A stretch of DNA of 63,032 bases from Hyphomicrobiales bacterium (GCA_900473045.1 UCKS01000049.1:1-63032); one strand, 5' to 3'; numbered from the stretch's first letter, positions 26,938-36,530 are shown. Numbers and translations are program-made. Notes: generated by a model from the sequence alone, not told the origin.

Positions 26938-27708
26938 TTGAGCCTCTCCACCAATCACAACACCCACACCTTCTTCAGGCCATCCGGTCTGAAGGAGGTG
27001 TTTGCCGGGGAGCATGCCTGGTGCGGTGAGAAGATGATGCTGTCGTCGGAGCTGGAAGGCGGCATTCCGCTTTCCGAATTTTTCGGCTCCGGCGGCTTTA
27101 CCGCAGCCCTTGATACCTATGCGAGCGCCCATGGCGGCACCGACCGGCGTGCTGTTGCCTCGATGTGGTCGCTCTATTATTTCTCGATGCTGACCATCCC
27201 CTATATCGTTGCGCGCCGGGCTGATCATGTTCTGCCGGTTGTTCCCGCAGAGATGACCATCGCGCTTGCCGAAGACGGGCTGCCGCGCGCGCTCGGGCTT
27301 GCCCGCGAAGGGGATTGGAACGAAGGCAGCGGTGCCGACCTTCTGGCCTTCGTCATGCCTCTGGTCAGCCAGCACCTGGCAGAGATCATTGTGCAGCTGA
27401 AGTCAGTGGGCGGCATCGCGCCAAAACTCGCCTGGAACAACGCGGCCGTCTATATCGACTATGCCTTCAATGCGACCGAGCGGGAGCGCCCGGCCGATGG
27501 CGATGCCTGGGCTTCGCGGCCGTTGTTTTCGCAACCACACCTGCCGGATGGCAGCGTCAACCCGTTCTTCGGTTGCCTGCGCCATGAGGCCGACGGCGAA
27601 GAAACCGTCTGCCGCCGCAAGATCTGCTGCCTGCGCTACCTTCTGCCGGGCATTCCCAGCTGCGGCGAACTCTGCGCCTTGCCTGCCCAAAGAAAGCGAT
27701 CGATGTGA
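26938..27708 (+). CDS. fhuF: Siderophore-iron reductase FhuF
   Basis: This cytoplasmic [2Fe-2S] protein would release iron from hydroxamate siderophores by reduction. In the 256-residue sequence the cluster ligands are Cys230, Cys231, Cys242 and Cys246 in ICCLRYLLPGIPSCGELC. The spacing is CC-x10-C-x3-C, one residue longer than the CC-x10-C-x2-C described for E. coli FhuF. Start is TTG, five bases after the receptor stop, and the end overlaps the next gene by GTGA. Confidence 0.87.
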   Translation: MSLSTNHNTHTFFRPSGLKEVFAGEHAWCGEKMMLSSELEGGIPLSEFFGSGGFTAALDTYASAHGGTDRRAVASMWSLYYFSMLTIPYIVARRADHVLPVVPAEMTIALAEDGLPRALGLAREGDWNEGSGADLLAFVMPLVSQHLAEIIVQLKSVGGIAPKLAWNNAAVYIDYAFNATERERPADGDAWASRPLFSQPHLPDGSVNPFFGCLRHEADGEETVCRRKICCLRYLLPGIPSCGELCALPAQRKRSM

Positions 27709-28811
27709 CGCGTATCCTCCTTTTCACCCTGACCCTGTTTCTGGCCGTCATGCCGTTTGCGCATGCGCAGGAACGCTGGCCGATGACACTGACCGACGCG
27801 GTCGGTCGGCAGGTCACGATCACGAAAAAACCCAAAGCCATCCTGCTTGGCAGCGGCTTCAATCTGGTGGCGCTGTCGCTGATCCATCCCGATCCCGTCA
27901 GCCTGCTGGCCGGATGGTCGGGAGACCTGAAGGGCGACAATCCGGAAATCTACAAGGATTTCGTCGAAAAGTTTCCGGCGCTTGCGGATGTTCCGATCAT
28001 CGGCAACGGCACCGGCGACGGCTTGTCGTTTGAGACTATCCTATCGTTGAAAGCCGATCTTGCCATCATGGCCAACTGGCAGGCCGATACCGACCTCGGC
28101 AAGCGGGCAATCGACTATCTGGAAAGCACCGGCGTTCCCGTCTTCGTCGTCGATTTCAACAGCGATCCCCTAAAGAACACGCCGGACAACATGCGGTTGC
28201 TCGGCAAAATCCTCGAGCGCGAAGAACAGGCAAATGCCTTTGCCGATTTCTACGAGGAACGCCTGAAGCGCATCACCGATCGGGTCGCCACCAATCCAGA
28301 ACCCGGCCCGACCGTGCTGATGGACGCATTCCCCAATCCGGATCGTTGCTGTTATGCCTATGGCACCGGCGGGCTTGGCGAATTCATCGGCATTACCGGT
28401 AGCCGCAACATCGCCGGCAAGAACCTGCCGCGCCAAGGCGGCATGGTCAGCAGCGAATACCTGATCGAAGCCGATCCCGACGTCTATATCGCCACCGCTT
28501 CGCCGGGTGGCACCTATAGCGTCTTTTCCATCGGTCCCGGCGTTGCCGCCGACGAGGCCCGTCGGACACTGGGCGAAGCCGTGAAAAATCCGGTTCTGGC
28601 CAACCTGTCGGGCGTCCAGAAAGGCCGGGTGCATGGATTGTGGAATTTTTTCAACGCCGTGCCGCTGAATATCCTGGCAGCGGAAGCCTTTGCGCACTGG
28701 CTGAGACCGGAGATGTTTGCCGATATCGATCCGGATCAGTCGCTCAAAGAGATCAACCAGCGCTTTGCAGCCGTTCCGTTCCGTGGATCGTACTGGATCA
28801 GCCTGAAATAA
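27705..28811 (+). CDS. fhuP: Iron-siderophore periplasmic binding protein (FhuP-like)
   Basis: This is a 368-residue class III (helical-backbone) binding protein with signal peptide MTRILLFTLTLFLAVMPFAHAQ and an N-terminal lobe starting LTDAVGRQVTITKKPKAILLG. It would carry ferric siderophore from the receptor to an inner-membrane permease, which is not encoded in this window. Start is GTG overlapping the fhuF stop. Assignment to fhuP rests on fold and gene order. Confidence 0.85.
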   Translation: MTRILLFTLTLFLAVMPFAHAQERWPMTLTDAVGRQVTITKKPKAILLGSGFNLVALSLIHPDPVSLLAGWSGDLKGDNPEIYKDFVEKFPALADVPIIGNGTGDGLSFETILSLKADLAIMANWQADTDLGKRAIDYLESTGVPVFVVDFNSDPLKNTPDNMRLLGKILEREEQANAFADFYEERLKRITDRVATNPEPGPTVLMDAFPNPDRCCYAYGTGGLGEFIGITGSRNIAGKNLPRQGGMVSSEYLIEADPDVYIATASPGGTYSVFSIGPGVAADEARRTLGEAVKNPVLANLSGVQKGRVHGLWNFFNAVPLNILAAEAFAHWLRPEMFADIDPDQSLKEINQRFAAVPFRGSYWISLK

Positions 28812-28843
28812 AAAATTGGCCGGAGATGAGATCTCCGGCCAAT
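28810..28843 (-). terminator. Terminator for the YciF-like gene, overlapping the fhuP end
   Basis: Thirteen-base perfect arms ATTGGCCGGAGAT (28815-28827) and ATCTCCGGCCAAT (28831-28843) surround loop GAG. On the minus strand the stem is followed by a run of six T. It sits between the convergent stops and may serve both. Confidence 0.88.
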
Positions 28844-28857
28844 GTGCTGCAGTCCTG

Positions 28858-29358
28858 TTATGCGGCTTTTTTCATTGCCGTTGCATTGACCGAAGCCTCG
28901 GCCAGAGCGGTCAGCGCGTGATCGGTCGCACCTTCCTGCTGCAGGGTCTCGTCCAGCAGCTTGACGGCATCCTTCAAGCCGAGCATTCCAGCCCAGGTCC
29001 TCAACGTGCCGTAGCGAGCCATTTCATAGTGTTCGACAGCCTGCGCCGTAGCGAGAAGCCCGGCATCAAGCGCTGGCGAACCCTTGAATTCTTCGAGGAT
29101 TTCCTCGCCTTCCTCGATAATCCCGTCGATGGCGGGGCAGGTCTTGCCGACGGCGCGCTTGCCAAAGATTTCAAACACCTGCTGCAGGCGCTCGATCTGG
29201 CCTTCGGTTTCATCATGGTGTTTTTCGAACGCCGCCTTCAGCTTCGGGCTCTGCGCACCCTTGGCCATTTTCGGCAGGGTTTTCAGGATCTTGCGTTCAG
29301 CGTAGTAGACATCCTTGAGCATATCGTGAAACAGATCTTCCAGGGCTTTTCCTGCCAT
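28858..29358 (-). CDS. YciE/YciF ferroxidase-like family protein (DUF892)
   Basis: This is a 166-residue, all-helical ferritin-like protein. It starts MAGKALEDLFHDMLKDVYYAERKILKTLPKMA, which is the family signature, and has paired Glu/His helices (FEKHHDETEGQIERL, AQAVEHYEMARYGTL). Family members are stress-induced and may bind a di-metal centre. The start at 29358 has AAGGAAGAG upstream; an upstream reading to 29451 is unlikely. It is next to an iron-uptake locus but on the other strand. Confidence 0.87.
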   Translation of the reverse strand: MAGKALEDLFHDMLKDVYYAERKILKTLPKMAKGAQSPKLKAAFEKHHDETEGQIERLQQVFEIFGKRAVGKTCPAIDGIIEEGEEILEEFKGSPALDAGLLATAQAVEHYEMARYGTLRTWAGMLGLKDAVKLLDETLQQEGATDHALTALAEASVNATAMKKAA

Positions 29359-29509
29359 TGGTCTCTTCCTTTTCCGCAATTGAAATATGTCGGGGGCGAC
29401 GAGCAAGTAACGGACGACCCGGTGCTTTGTTCCGCACGCGTTGTTGATCATCGACGAACCGCTTCCATCCCGGCATGGCCCCGCCTATATAGAGGTCTGG
29501 AGGACTTTG

Positions 29510-30037
29510 ATGATTTGGATATTTCCTGCGCTTGCAGGCTTGTTGATCGTATACTTCGCCATGCGCTCGTCGCGTTTCCGGCGTTTTGCCGAACCGGTTC
29601 TCAGTATTCTCGTCGCCTTGGCGCTGCTTTCGGCTTTCGTTGTCTGGATGAGAGACGGTACAGGCGAGAGCAACGACAGCGATCCGCCACCCTTCACCCA
29701 GAACCGTCCGGTCATCCTGCCGGAAGAAATCGCGCTGGAGGGCCTGCAGTTTATCCGCAACCGGCCGGACACCAGCTACCGGGTCACGGGCACAATTTTG
29801 AACAAAAGTGCCGCCAATCTGATGAATTTCAATCTGACGGTGACGCTTCAGGACTGCCCAGATGATGCCTGCAAAACGGTCGGCGAAGACACGGCCCTGA
29901 TCCTTGCCCGCGTCCCTGCCGGGCGGGAACAGACGTTCGAGACCTTCTTCACCTTCCCCGCCCGCTTCGGCATCGAGCCCGCAGCGCCGAAATGGACGAC
30001 ACAGATTTCCAACATCCGCGGCGTGGCGGCGCAGTAG
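29510..30037 (+). CDS. Membrane protein with C-terminal periplasmic domain, unknown function
   Basis: The 175-residue product has two membrane segments (IWIFPALAGLLIVYFAM and VLSILVALALLSAFVVWM) and a C-terminal soluble part of about 115 residues rich in beta strands (YRVTGTILNKSAANLMNFNLTVTLQDCPDDACKTV). That part resembles Ig-like or FxLYD-type extracytoplasmic modules. GGAGGA lies six bases before the start. I do not recognise the family. Neighbours give no clue. Confidence 0.7.
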   Translation: MIWIFPALAGLLIVYFAMRSSRFRRFAEPVLSILVALALLSAFVVWMRDGTGESNDSDPPPFTQNRPVILPEEIALEGLQFIRNRPDTSYRVTGTILNKSAANLMNFNLTVTLQDCPDDACKTVGEDTALILARVPAGREQTFETFFTFPARFGIEPAAPKWTTQISNIRGVAAQ

Positions 30038-30052
30038 CGCACCGCCGCTTCG

Positions 30053-31282
30053 TCAGGGCCGGCTGATCTCTTCGAGATACCAGTTGATATAGCGCAGCTC
30101 GTTCTGCTCCATCGGAGCGATCGGGCCAGGCACGAAATAGTGCGAGCGGACGCCGCGCGAGGTGTGCTCGATGATCGACTTGTCCTCGTCGGTCGTGACC
30201 GTCCAGAGCCATTTCAGTTTTTCGAGGTCGTAGTCGACGCCCTCCTGCGCCTCACCATTCACCAGCCAGATCAGCTCCATCTCGCAGGCTTCCGGCCCCT
30301 TCGGAATGAACCGGTAGATCATGCCGTGGTCGGGATAGCAGACGAGAAAGGACGTGCCCCCGAGATGCACGGAGGTGACGCCTCCGTCGAATTCGGTGAA
30401 CCGGCCCATCAGCGGAGCCAGAGGCGAGCCGTCCTGGCTACCGGTCTTGACGCCATCATAGAGCGCATAGCGGAAGGCATGGATGGTTTCCTTGCCGTTT
30501 TCGGAGGTCTGCCAATGGTCGCCTGAACCGACCTGGATGCCGAGCGCGCAAGTACGCTCCTCCATCGCCGCATTCAGCGCCTCGATCATGTGCAGCGGCT
30601 GTTCCAGCGCATGGGTCTGCGAATATTCCGGATGCGCCGGACCGCAATGATAACACTCGACATAGTTTTCGACGGCCAGCTTCCAGTTGGCATCGACCGG
30701 ATAGCTCTGCCGATAGGCGACCTTGGCCTGTCCCCAGCCATATTGGCCACAGGTGGCATGCAGAAGATTCTCGACCTCGGTGAAATCGAGCGGATTTTCG
30801 GCAAAGGAGATGAAAACGAGGCCTTCGACGACGCGGACATGCAGCGTCTTCAGCCCATGATCTTCCCGCTTGAAATCCTTCGGCATCAGCCGTGCCGCGC
30901 GCAGGCTGCCATCATTGCCATAGGTCCAGGCATGATAGGGACAGACGAAGACGCGGGCATTGCCCTTATCCTTGGTGCAGACCTCGGCGCCGCGATGGCG
31001 GCAGACATTGAGGATGGCATGAATGGTGCCATCCGCATGCCGCGTCAGGATCACCTGCTCTGAGGCCATGCGAAAGACCTCGAAATCGTTCGGCTTGGGA
31101 ATGACGCTCTCATGCGCGACGCAGTGCCAGTGGCGGCGAAAGACCCGCTCCAGGTCACGCTCGTAGATGTCCTCGTCCCGGTAGAACGGCCGGGCGAGGC
31201 CGTGGCCGGGCTTGTGGGCGGCGACAAGCTGGTCGATGCGGTCGGCGGGTTTTTCGATCGTCTTTGTGTCTGGCGCGAGCAT
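30053..31282 (-). CDS. Rieske non-heme iron oxygenase, alpha subunit (GbcA/CntA-like group)
   Basis: This is a mononuclear-iron oxygenase of about 409 residues. The Rieske ligands are Cys94-x-His96 (CRHRG) and Cys114-x2-His117 (CPYHAW). The catalytic iron site has His212 and His217 in VECYHCGPAHPEY, preceded by Glu209 where many ring-hydroxylating oxygenases have the bridging Asp. Oxygenases acting on quaternary amines share this pattern. The start at 31282 has AAGGAG nine bases upstream. It lies downstream of two DMGDH-like genes, so it may demethylate glycine betaine or a similar compound. No reductase gene is adjacent. Confidence 0.85.
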   Translation of the reverse strand: MLAPDTKTIEKPADRIDQLVAAHKPGHGLARPFYRDEDIYERDLERVFRRHWHCVAHESVIPKPNDFEVFRMASEQVILTRHADGTIHAILNVCRHRGAEVCTKDKGNARVFVCPYHAWTYGNDGSLRAARLMPKDFKREDHGLKTLHVRVVEGLVFISFAENPLDFTEVENLLHATCGQYGWGQAKVAYRQSYPVDANWKLAVENYVECYHCGPAHPEYSQTHALEQPLHMIEALNAAMEERTCALGIQVGSGDHWQTSENGKETIHAFRYALYDGVKTGSQDGSPLAPLMGRFTEFDGGVTSVHLGGTSFLVCYPDHGMIYRFIPKGPEACEMELIWLVNGEAQEGVDYDLEKLKWLWTVTTDEDKSIIEHTSRGVRSHYFVPGPIAPMEQNELRYINWYLEEISRP

Positions 31283-31359
31283 GGCTTTCATCTCCTTGAA
31301 AACATCCGGAAAAATCGCGTTCCGGCGCGCGCACTCAATTCTGGCGGAGCCGTATGGCT

Positions 31360-31607
31360 CCCTCTTCTCCCCAACGGGGAGAAGGTGGCCCAAAGGGCCG
31401 GATGAGGGGGAGCCGCAAATCCGACATCTGCCGACCCGCCCCCTCATCGCCTCGTTTCACTCGGCACTTCTCCCCGCTGGGGAGAAAAGAAAACCGCCCT
31501 CACCCTAGCCCTCTCCTCGTAAACTCGGAGAGAAAACAACAGAGTTTGCCGCATATACCTTCTCCCCGTTTACGGGGAGAAGGTGCCCGACAAGGCGGAT
31601 GAGGGGC
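31360..31607. repeat. Cluster of RIME-like palindromic repeats
   Basis: Three related units occupy 31360-31411, 31440-31490 (inverted) and 31558-31607. Each carries a CTTCTCCCC...GGGGAGAAG stem and a GGATGAGGGG or inverse tail. They fill the 356-bp gap between the Rieske gene and the flavoprotein gene, where I see no other gene. The transcript could fold strongly here, separating expression of the two. Confidence 0.75.
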
Positions 31608-31638
31608 GCCTCTGGTTTGAGACCGGAGGGTGAGAGGG

Positions 31639-34086
31639 CTAAACCCTCACCCGCTCCGACTTCGGATCATACATCGGCACAAGCGATGCCTCCGCCTTCA
31701 CCCGCGTTCCGGCAATCTCGATCTCGTAGGCCGAGCCCAAAACATCCGCCTCGCTCTCGCCCTTGCACGGCACGTAGCCGAGCCCGACCGCGCCGCCGAG
31801 ATGGTGGCCGTAATTGCCCGACGTGATGGTGCCGACGATCTTGCCATCACGGACCACCGCCTCGTTGTGGAACAACAGCGGCTCCGGATCAGTCAGGCGA
31901 AATTGCACCAAGCGGCGCGAAAGGCCCTTGTCCTGCTTCTTCAACACGGCATCCCGGCCGATGAAATCACCCTTTCCGGTCTTCACCGCAAAGCCGAGCC
32001 CGGCCTCCAGCACATGATCTTCATCGGTAATGTCATGGCCAAAATGGCGGAAGGCTTTTTCGATGCGGCAGCTATCGAGCGTATGGATACCGCAAAGCTT
32101 CAGGCCGATATCCGCGCCCGCAGCTTCCAGCGTCTCGAACACATGCGCCGTCTGGTCGGTGGAGACATAAAGCTCCCAGCCGAGTTCGCCAACGTACGTG
32201 ACGCGGTGAGCGCGGGCGAGACCCATGCCGATCTCGATTTCCCGTGCCGACCCGAACGGATGGGCGGCATTGGAAAAGTCGTTGGGGCTGACCTTTTGCA
32301 TCAGCTCGCGCGCCTTCGGCCCCATGAGGCAAAGCACCGATTCAGATGCGGTGATATCCGTGATGACGACGAATTCATCGGCAAGATGCTTGCGCAGCCA
32401 GGCCAGGTCACGTTGCAGCGTGGCGCCGGGGACGACCAGCAGGAAGGCGGCTTCCGAAAGCCGGGTGACCGTCAGATCACTTTCGATGCCGCCACGGGCA
32501 TTGAGCATCTGGGTATAGACGATACGGTTCGTGGCGACGTCCAGCTGATTGGCGCAGAGTTTTTGCAGGAAGGCCAGCGCATCGCGGCCCTCGACACGGA
32601 TCTTGCCGAACGAAGTCATGTCGATCAGGCCAACGCCATTTCGGATCGACAGATGTTCATCGCGCTGGTTGTCGAACCAGTTCTGCCGCTTCCAGCTGTA
32701 TCTATACTCCCGCTCCTGACCGGGCTTGGCAAACCAGTTGGCCCGCTCCCAGCCCGCCACTTCGCCGAACACCGCGCCACGTGCCTTCAGATGTTCGTGC
32801 AAGGGCGTGCGGCGAACACCGCGCGCCGTCGCCATCTGGCGATAGGGGAAATGGTCGGCATAGAGCAAGCCGAGCGTCTCGGTCACCCGTTCCTTGAGAT
32901 AGGTGCGGTTCTTCTGGAACGGCTGCGCCCGGCGGATATCGACCTCCCAGAGATCGAACGGCGGCTCGCCATCGTTCATCCACTGCGCCAGCGCCATGCC
33001 GGCACCGCCGGAGGAGACGATGCCAATCGAGTTGTAACCGGCCGCGACCCAATAGCCCTTCACCTCCGGCGCTTCGCCCAGATAGTAGCGGTCGTCCGGC
33101 GTAAAGCTTTCGGGACCGTTGAAGAACGTGTGGATCCCGGCCGTTTCCAGCATCGGCATCCGGTTGACCGCCTGTTCGAGGATCGGCGCGAAGTGATCGA
33201 AATCCTCCGGCAGCTGGTCGAAGCAAAAATCCTCGCTGATGCCGTTCATGCCCCAAGGCTTGGCCTTGAGCTCGAAGGCGCCGACCAGCATCTTGCCGGC
33301 ATCCTCCTTGTAATAGGTGCACTCGTCCGGCACCCGCAGCACCGGCAAGCGCTGCAGGCCGGCGACCGGTTCGGTAACGATATAGAAATGCTCGCAGGCA
33401 TGCAGCGGCACGGTAACGCCGGACATGTTGGCAAGCTCCCTGCCCCACATGCCGGCCGCATTGACGACGTTCTCGGTCTCGATGGTGAACGTCTCGCCAT
33501 TCTGCTCGCAGGTGACCCCGGACACCCGGCCGTCCTTCTTGTGAACTGCCGTGACCTTGACGCCTTCGAGGATGGTCGCGCCGTTCTGCCGCGCGCCCTT
33601 GGCCAAAGCCATGGCGATATTCGCGGGGTCACACTGGCCATCAAGCGGCAGATGCACGGCGGCAACCACATCCGCAACATTCAGATGCGGATACATGCCC
33701 TTCACTTCATCCGGCGAAATCTCCCGCACATCGACATCGAAGGCCCGGGCAAGCGAGGCCTGCCGGTAGATTTCCTGCTTGCGCTCTTCGGTCAGCGCCA
33801 CCGTGATCGAACCGCATTGGCGCATGCCGGTACCGATGCCGGTCTCGGCCTCCAGCTTGGTGTAGAGATCGGCCGAATATTTGGCGAGCCGCGTCATGTT
33901 CTGCGAGGCGCGCAACTGGCCGATCAAGCCGGCCGCATGCCAGGTGGTGCCGGATGTCAGCTGCTTGCGCTCAAGCAGGACCACGTCCGTCCAGCCCAGT
34001 TTCGCCAGATGATAGGCGACCGAACAGCCGGAGACGCCACCGCCGATGATCACAGCTCTCGCCTTTTTGGGGATCGGCTTGCTCAT
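31639..34086 (-). CDS. FAD-dependent oxidoreductase with fused GcvT domain (DMGDH/sarcosine dehydrogenase-like), second gene
   Basis: This is an 815-residue enzyme. The N-terminal FAD domain (VIIGGGVSGCSVAYHL, about 12-27) carries SGTTWHAAG, where His50 matches the covalent FAD His of dimethylglycine and sarcosine dehydrogenases. An FAO_M linker follows, then a GcvT folate domain (about 430-700, GWERANWFAKPG, YVGELGWELYVSTDQ) and a GcvT C-terminal barrel. Such enzymes remove an N-methyl group and pass it to tetrahydrofolate. Its ATG overlaps the stop of the preceding paralogue by four bases. Confidence 0.9.
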   Translation of the reverse strand: MSKPIPKKARAVIIGGGVSGCSVAYHLAKLGWTDVVLLERKQLTSGTTWHAAGLIGQLRASQNMTRLAKYSADLYTKLEAETGIGTGMRQCGSITVALTEERKQEIYRQASLARAFDVDVREISPDEVKGMYPHLNVADVVAAVHLPLDGQCDPANIAMALAKGARQNGATILEGVKVTAVHKKDGRVSGVTCEQNGETFTIETENVVNAAGMWGRELANMSGVTVPLHACEHFYIVTEPVAGLQRLPVLRVPDECTYYKEDAGKMLVGAFELKAKPWGMNGISEDFCFDQLPEDFDHFAPILEQAVNRMPMLETAGIHTFFNGPESFTPDDRYYLGEAPEVKGYWVAAGYNSIGIVSSGGAGMALAQWMNDGEPPFDLWEVDIRRAQPFQKNRTYLKERVTETLGLLYADHFPYRQMATARGVRRTPLHEHLKARGAVFGEVAGWERANWFAKPGQEREYRYSWKRQNWFDNQRDEHLSIRNGVGLIDMTSFGKIRVEGRDALAFLQKLCANQLDVATNRIVYTQMLNARGGIESDLTVTRLSEAAFLLVVPGATLQRDLAWLRKHLADEFVVITDITASESVLCLMGPKARELMQKVSPNDFSNAAHPFGSAREIEIGMGLARAHRVTYVGELGWELYVSTDQTAHVFETLEAAGADIGLKLCGIHTLDSCRIEKAFRHFGHDITDEDHVLEAGLGFAVKTGKGDFIGRDAVLKKQDKGLSRRLVQFRLTDPEPLLFHNEAVVRDGKIVGTITSGNYGHHLGGAVGLGYVPCKGESEADVLGSAYEIEIAGTRVKAEASLVPMYDPKSERVRV

Positions 34087-36530
34087 GCGCGCAGTCTCTC
34101 ATTCTTGGGATCAAACAGCGGCTCGTCCGCCTGCACGATCGCCTTGAAGCGGTCGCCATAGATTTCGACTTCGATTTCGGTCCCGGGCTCGGCCAGATCG
34201 GCGCGCAGCATGCCGAGTGCCACCGATTTTCCGATCCGGTAACCCCAGTTGCCGGAGGTGGTTTCGCCGACCACCTGGCCGCCATGCCAGAGCGTCGACA
34301 TATAGGGCGCGTCGCAATCTCCTGCGTCCACCACCAGCGTGACGAAGCGCTTGGTGACGCCTTGCTGCTTCTCGCGCTCCAGCGCCGCCTTGCCCTTGAA
34401 GTCAGGCTTGGCCCAATCGACGAAACGCTCAAGTCCGCCCTGGAGAATGGTGTAATCGGTGGAAAGATCGCCCTTCCACGCACGGTATCCCTTCTCGATC
34501 CGCAGACTGTCCAGCGCCTCCATGCCGAAGGACTTCAGCCCATGTTTCTGCCCGGCCGCCCAGACGGCATCGAATATCGCAGCGGTATCATCGATCTTGG
34601 TATGGATTTCCCAGCCGAGTTCACCGGCAAAGGACACACGCACCAGCTGGCACCACAGCCCGGCGATCTGCACCGACTGATGCGTCAGCCAGCCTTTCGT
34701 GAGATCGGCATTGGAAACCTCCGTTAGAATGTCGCGCGACTTCGGACCGGACAGGATCTGGCAGGTGAAGCTTTCGGTGACATCATCCAGCGTAAACGCC
34801 GCGTCCTTCGGCAGGTGCTTTTTCAGCCATTCGAAATCATGCCACTGCGCGGTTGCCGCCGTGATCAGGAAAAAGAAATCTTCCTCCAGTGCCATCACCG
34901 ACATCTCGGTGACGATGCGGCCCTTGTCGTCGGAGAAATAGGCAAGGCCGATCCGGCCGGGCTTCGGCACCTTGCCGGTGGTGAGACCCAGCAGCCAGTC
35001 GCGCGCACCCTCGCCTTTCAGGCGGAAACGCGAAAAGCCCGGCAGATCGAGGATACCGGCGGCATCGCGCACCGCAAGGCATTCCTCCTCGATGCGTTTC
35101 TGCCACGGTCCCGCCCGGTTCCAGGTCTGGGTCGCCGCCTCGGAAAGATCGTCGCCCGGCTTGGCGTACCAGTTGGCACGCTCCCAGCCGTTGTACGGCT
35201 TGAACTGTGCACCAAGGGCTGCGATGCGGTCGTGGATCGGCGACAGCTTCTTGTTGCGTCCGGCAGGCCAGGCGTGTTTCGGAAAGTGCATGGCATATTC
35301 GTGACCATAGATTTCCATGCCCTTCGCGATGCAGTAATCCTGATCCGTGTAGCTGGTAAACCGGCGCGGATCGCAGGACCACATGTCCCACTCCGTCTGC
35401 CCCTCGGTCACCCATTCGGCCAAAACCTTGCCCGCGCCACCCGCCTGACAGATGCCGAAGGTGAAGACGCAGGCCTCGAACGCATTCGGCACGCCCGGCA
35501 TTGGACCGATCAGCGGATTGCCATCCGGCGCATAGGGGATCGGGCCGTTGATCATTCGCGACAGGCCGGCGGTGCCAAGGATCGGCACGCGCTCGACGGC
35601 ATCGTTCAGATACCATTCCAGCCGCTCGAGATCGTCGGGGAACAGCTGGAACGAAAAATCCTCCGGCATCGGATCGTCAGGGGTGATCCAGTGGGCCTTG
35701 CAGTTCTTCTCGTAGGGACCGAGGTTCATCCCCGTCTTTTCCTGGCGCAGGTAATAGGAGCTGTCGACATCGCGCAAAAGCGGCAGCTTGTGACCGGCTT
35801 CCTTCGACCAGGCCGCCAGTTCCGGAATTTCCTCGAACAGCATGTACTGATGGCTCATCACCATCATCGGCACGTCGCGGCCGAACCATTTTCCGACCTC
35901 GCGGGCATAGTAGCCCGCGGCATTGACGACATATTCGCATCGGATCTCACCTTGCGGCGTCGAGATCACCCACTCCTCGTTTTCCCGGCGGGCGCCTGTG
36001 GCGGGACAGAAGCGGAAGATTTTCGCGCCCATATCGCGGGCGCCCTTGGCCAAGGCCTGCGTCAACTGGGCCGGATCGATATCGCCGTCATAGGGATCGT
36101 AGAGCGCACCGGTCAGTTCATGGGTTTCAAGAAACGGATATTTCGACTTGATCTGGTCGGGCGACAGGATGTCGAGGTCCATGCCCTGATAACGGCCCAT
36201 GCCGACGACGCGCTTGAATTCCTGCAGCCGCTCCTTGGAATGGCCGAGCCGGATAGAGCCGGTGACGTGGTAGTTCATCGGATAATCGACGAGATCGCCG
36301 AGTTCGCGATAGAGCGACGCCGAATAGCGCTGCATGTTCATGATCGACCAGGACGACGAAAATGTCGGCACATTGCCGGCCGCATGCCAGGTCGAACCGG
36401 CCGTCAGCTCGTTCTTTTCCAGAAGCACGCAGTCCGTCCATCCGGCCTTGGCCAGATGGTAAAGACAGGACGCCCCGACCGCGCCTCCCCCGATGATCAC
36501 GACGCGCGCATGAGACGGCAAATTCGACAT
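34083..36530 (-). CDS. FAD-dependent oxidoreductase with fused GcvT domain (DMGDH/sarcosine dehydrogenase-like), first gene
   Basis: This is an 815-residue paralogue of the next gene. It has FAD motif VVIIGGGAVGASCLYHL, covalent-FAD motif AGSTWHAAGN (His49) and a GcvT domain with NGWERANWYAKPGDD and FAGELGWEIHTK. Likely reactions are dimethylglycine to sarcosine or sarcosine to glycine, with 5,10-methylene-THF formed. Which paralogue does which step cannot be told. The start at 36530 (MSNLPSHARV) is chosen because an earlier one adds 11 unlikely residues. It is divergent from a LysR gene. Confidence 0.9.
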   Translation of the reverse strand: MSNLPSHARVVIIGGGAVGASCLYHLAKAGWTDCVLLEKNELTAGSTWHAAGNVPTFSSSWSIMNMQRYSASLYRELGDLVDYPMNYHVTGSIRLGHSKERLQEFKRVVGMGRYQGMDLDILSPDQIKSKYPFLETHELTGALYDPYDGDIDPAQLTQALAKGARDMGAKIFRFCPATGARRENEEWVISTPQGEIRCEYVVNAAGYYAREVGKWFGRDVPMMVMSHQYMLFEEIPELAAWSKEAGHKLPLLRDVDSSYYLRQEKTGMNLGPYEKNCKAHWITPDDPMPEDFSFQLFPDDLERLEWYLNDAVERVPILGTAGLSRMINGPIPYAPDGNPLIGPMPGVPNAFEACVFTFGICQAGGAGKVLAEWVTEGQTEWDMWSCDPRRFTSYTDQDYCIAKGMEIYGHEYAMHFPKHAWPAGRNKKLSPIHDRIAALGAQFKPYNGWERANWYAKPGDDLSEAATQTWNRAGPWQKRIEEECLAVRDAAGILDLPGFSRFRLKGEGARDWLLGLTTGKVPKPGRIGLAYFSDDKGRIVTEMSVMALEEDFFFLITAATAQWHDFEWLKKHLPKDAAFTLDDVTESFTCQILSGPKSRDILTEVSNADLTKGWLTHQSVQIAGLWCQLVRVSFAGELGWEIHTKIDDTAAIFDAVWAAGQKHGLKSFGMEALDSLRIEKGYRAWKGDLSTDYTILQGGLERFVDWAKPDFKGKAALEREKQQGVTKRFVTLVVDAGDCDAPYMSTLWHGGQVVGETTSGNWGYRIGKSVALGMLRADLAEPGTEIEVEIYGDRFKAIVQADEPLFDPKNERLRA

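Noticed and set aside
31630..34161. Open frame of 843 codons on the plus strand
   Set aside because: It lies wholly antisense to the 815-residue flavoprotein, has no family signature and a His/Arg/Leu-rich shadow composition, as expected opposite a high-GC gene.
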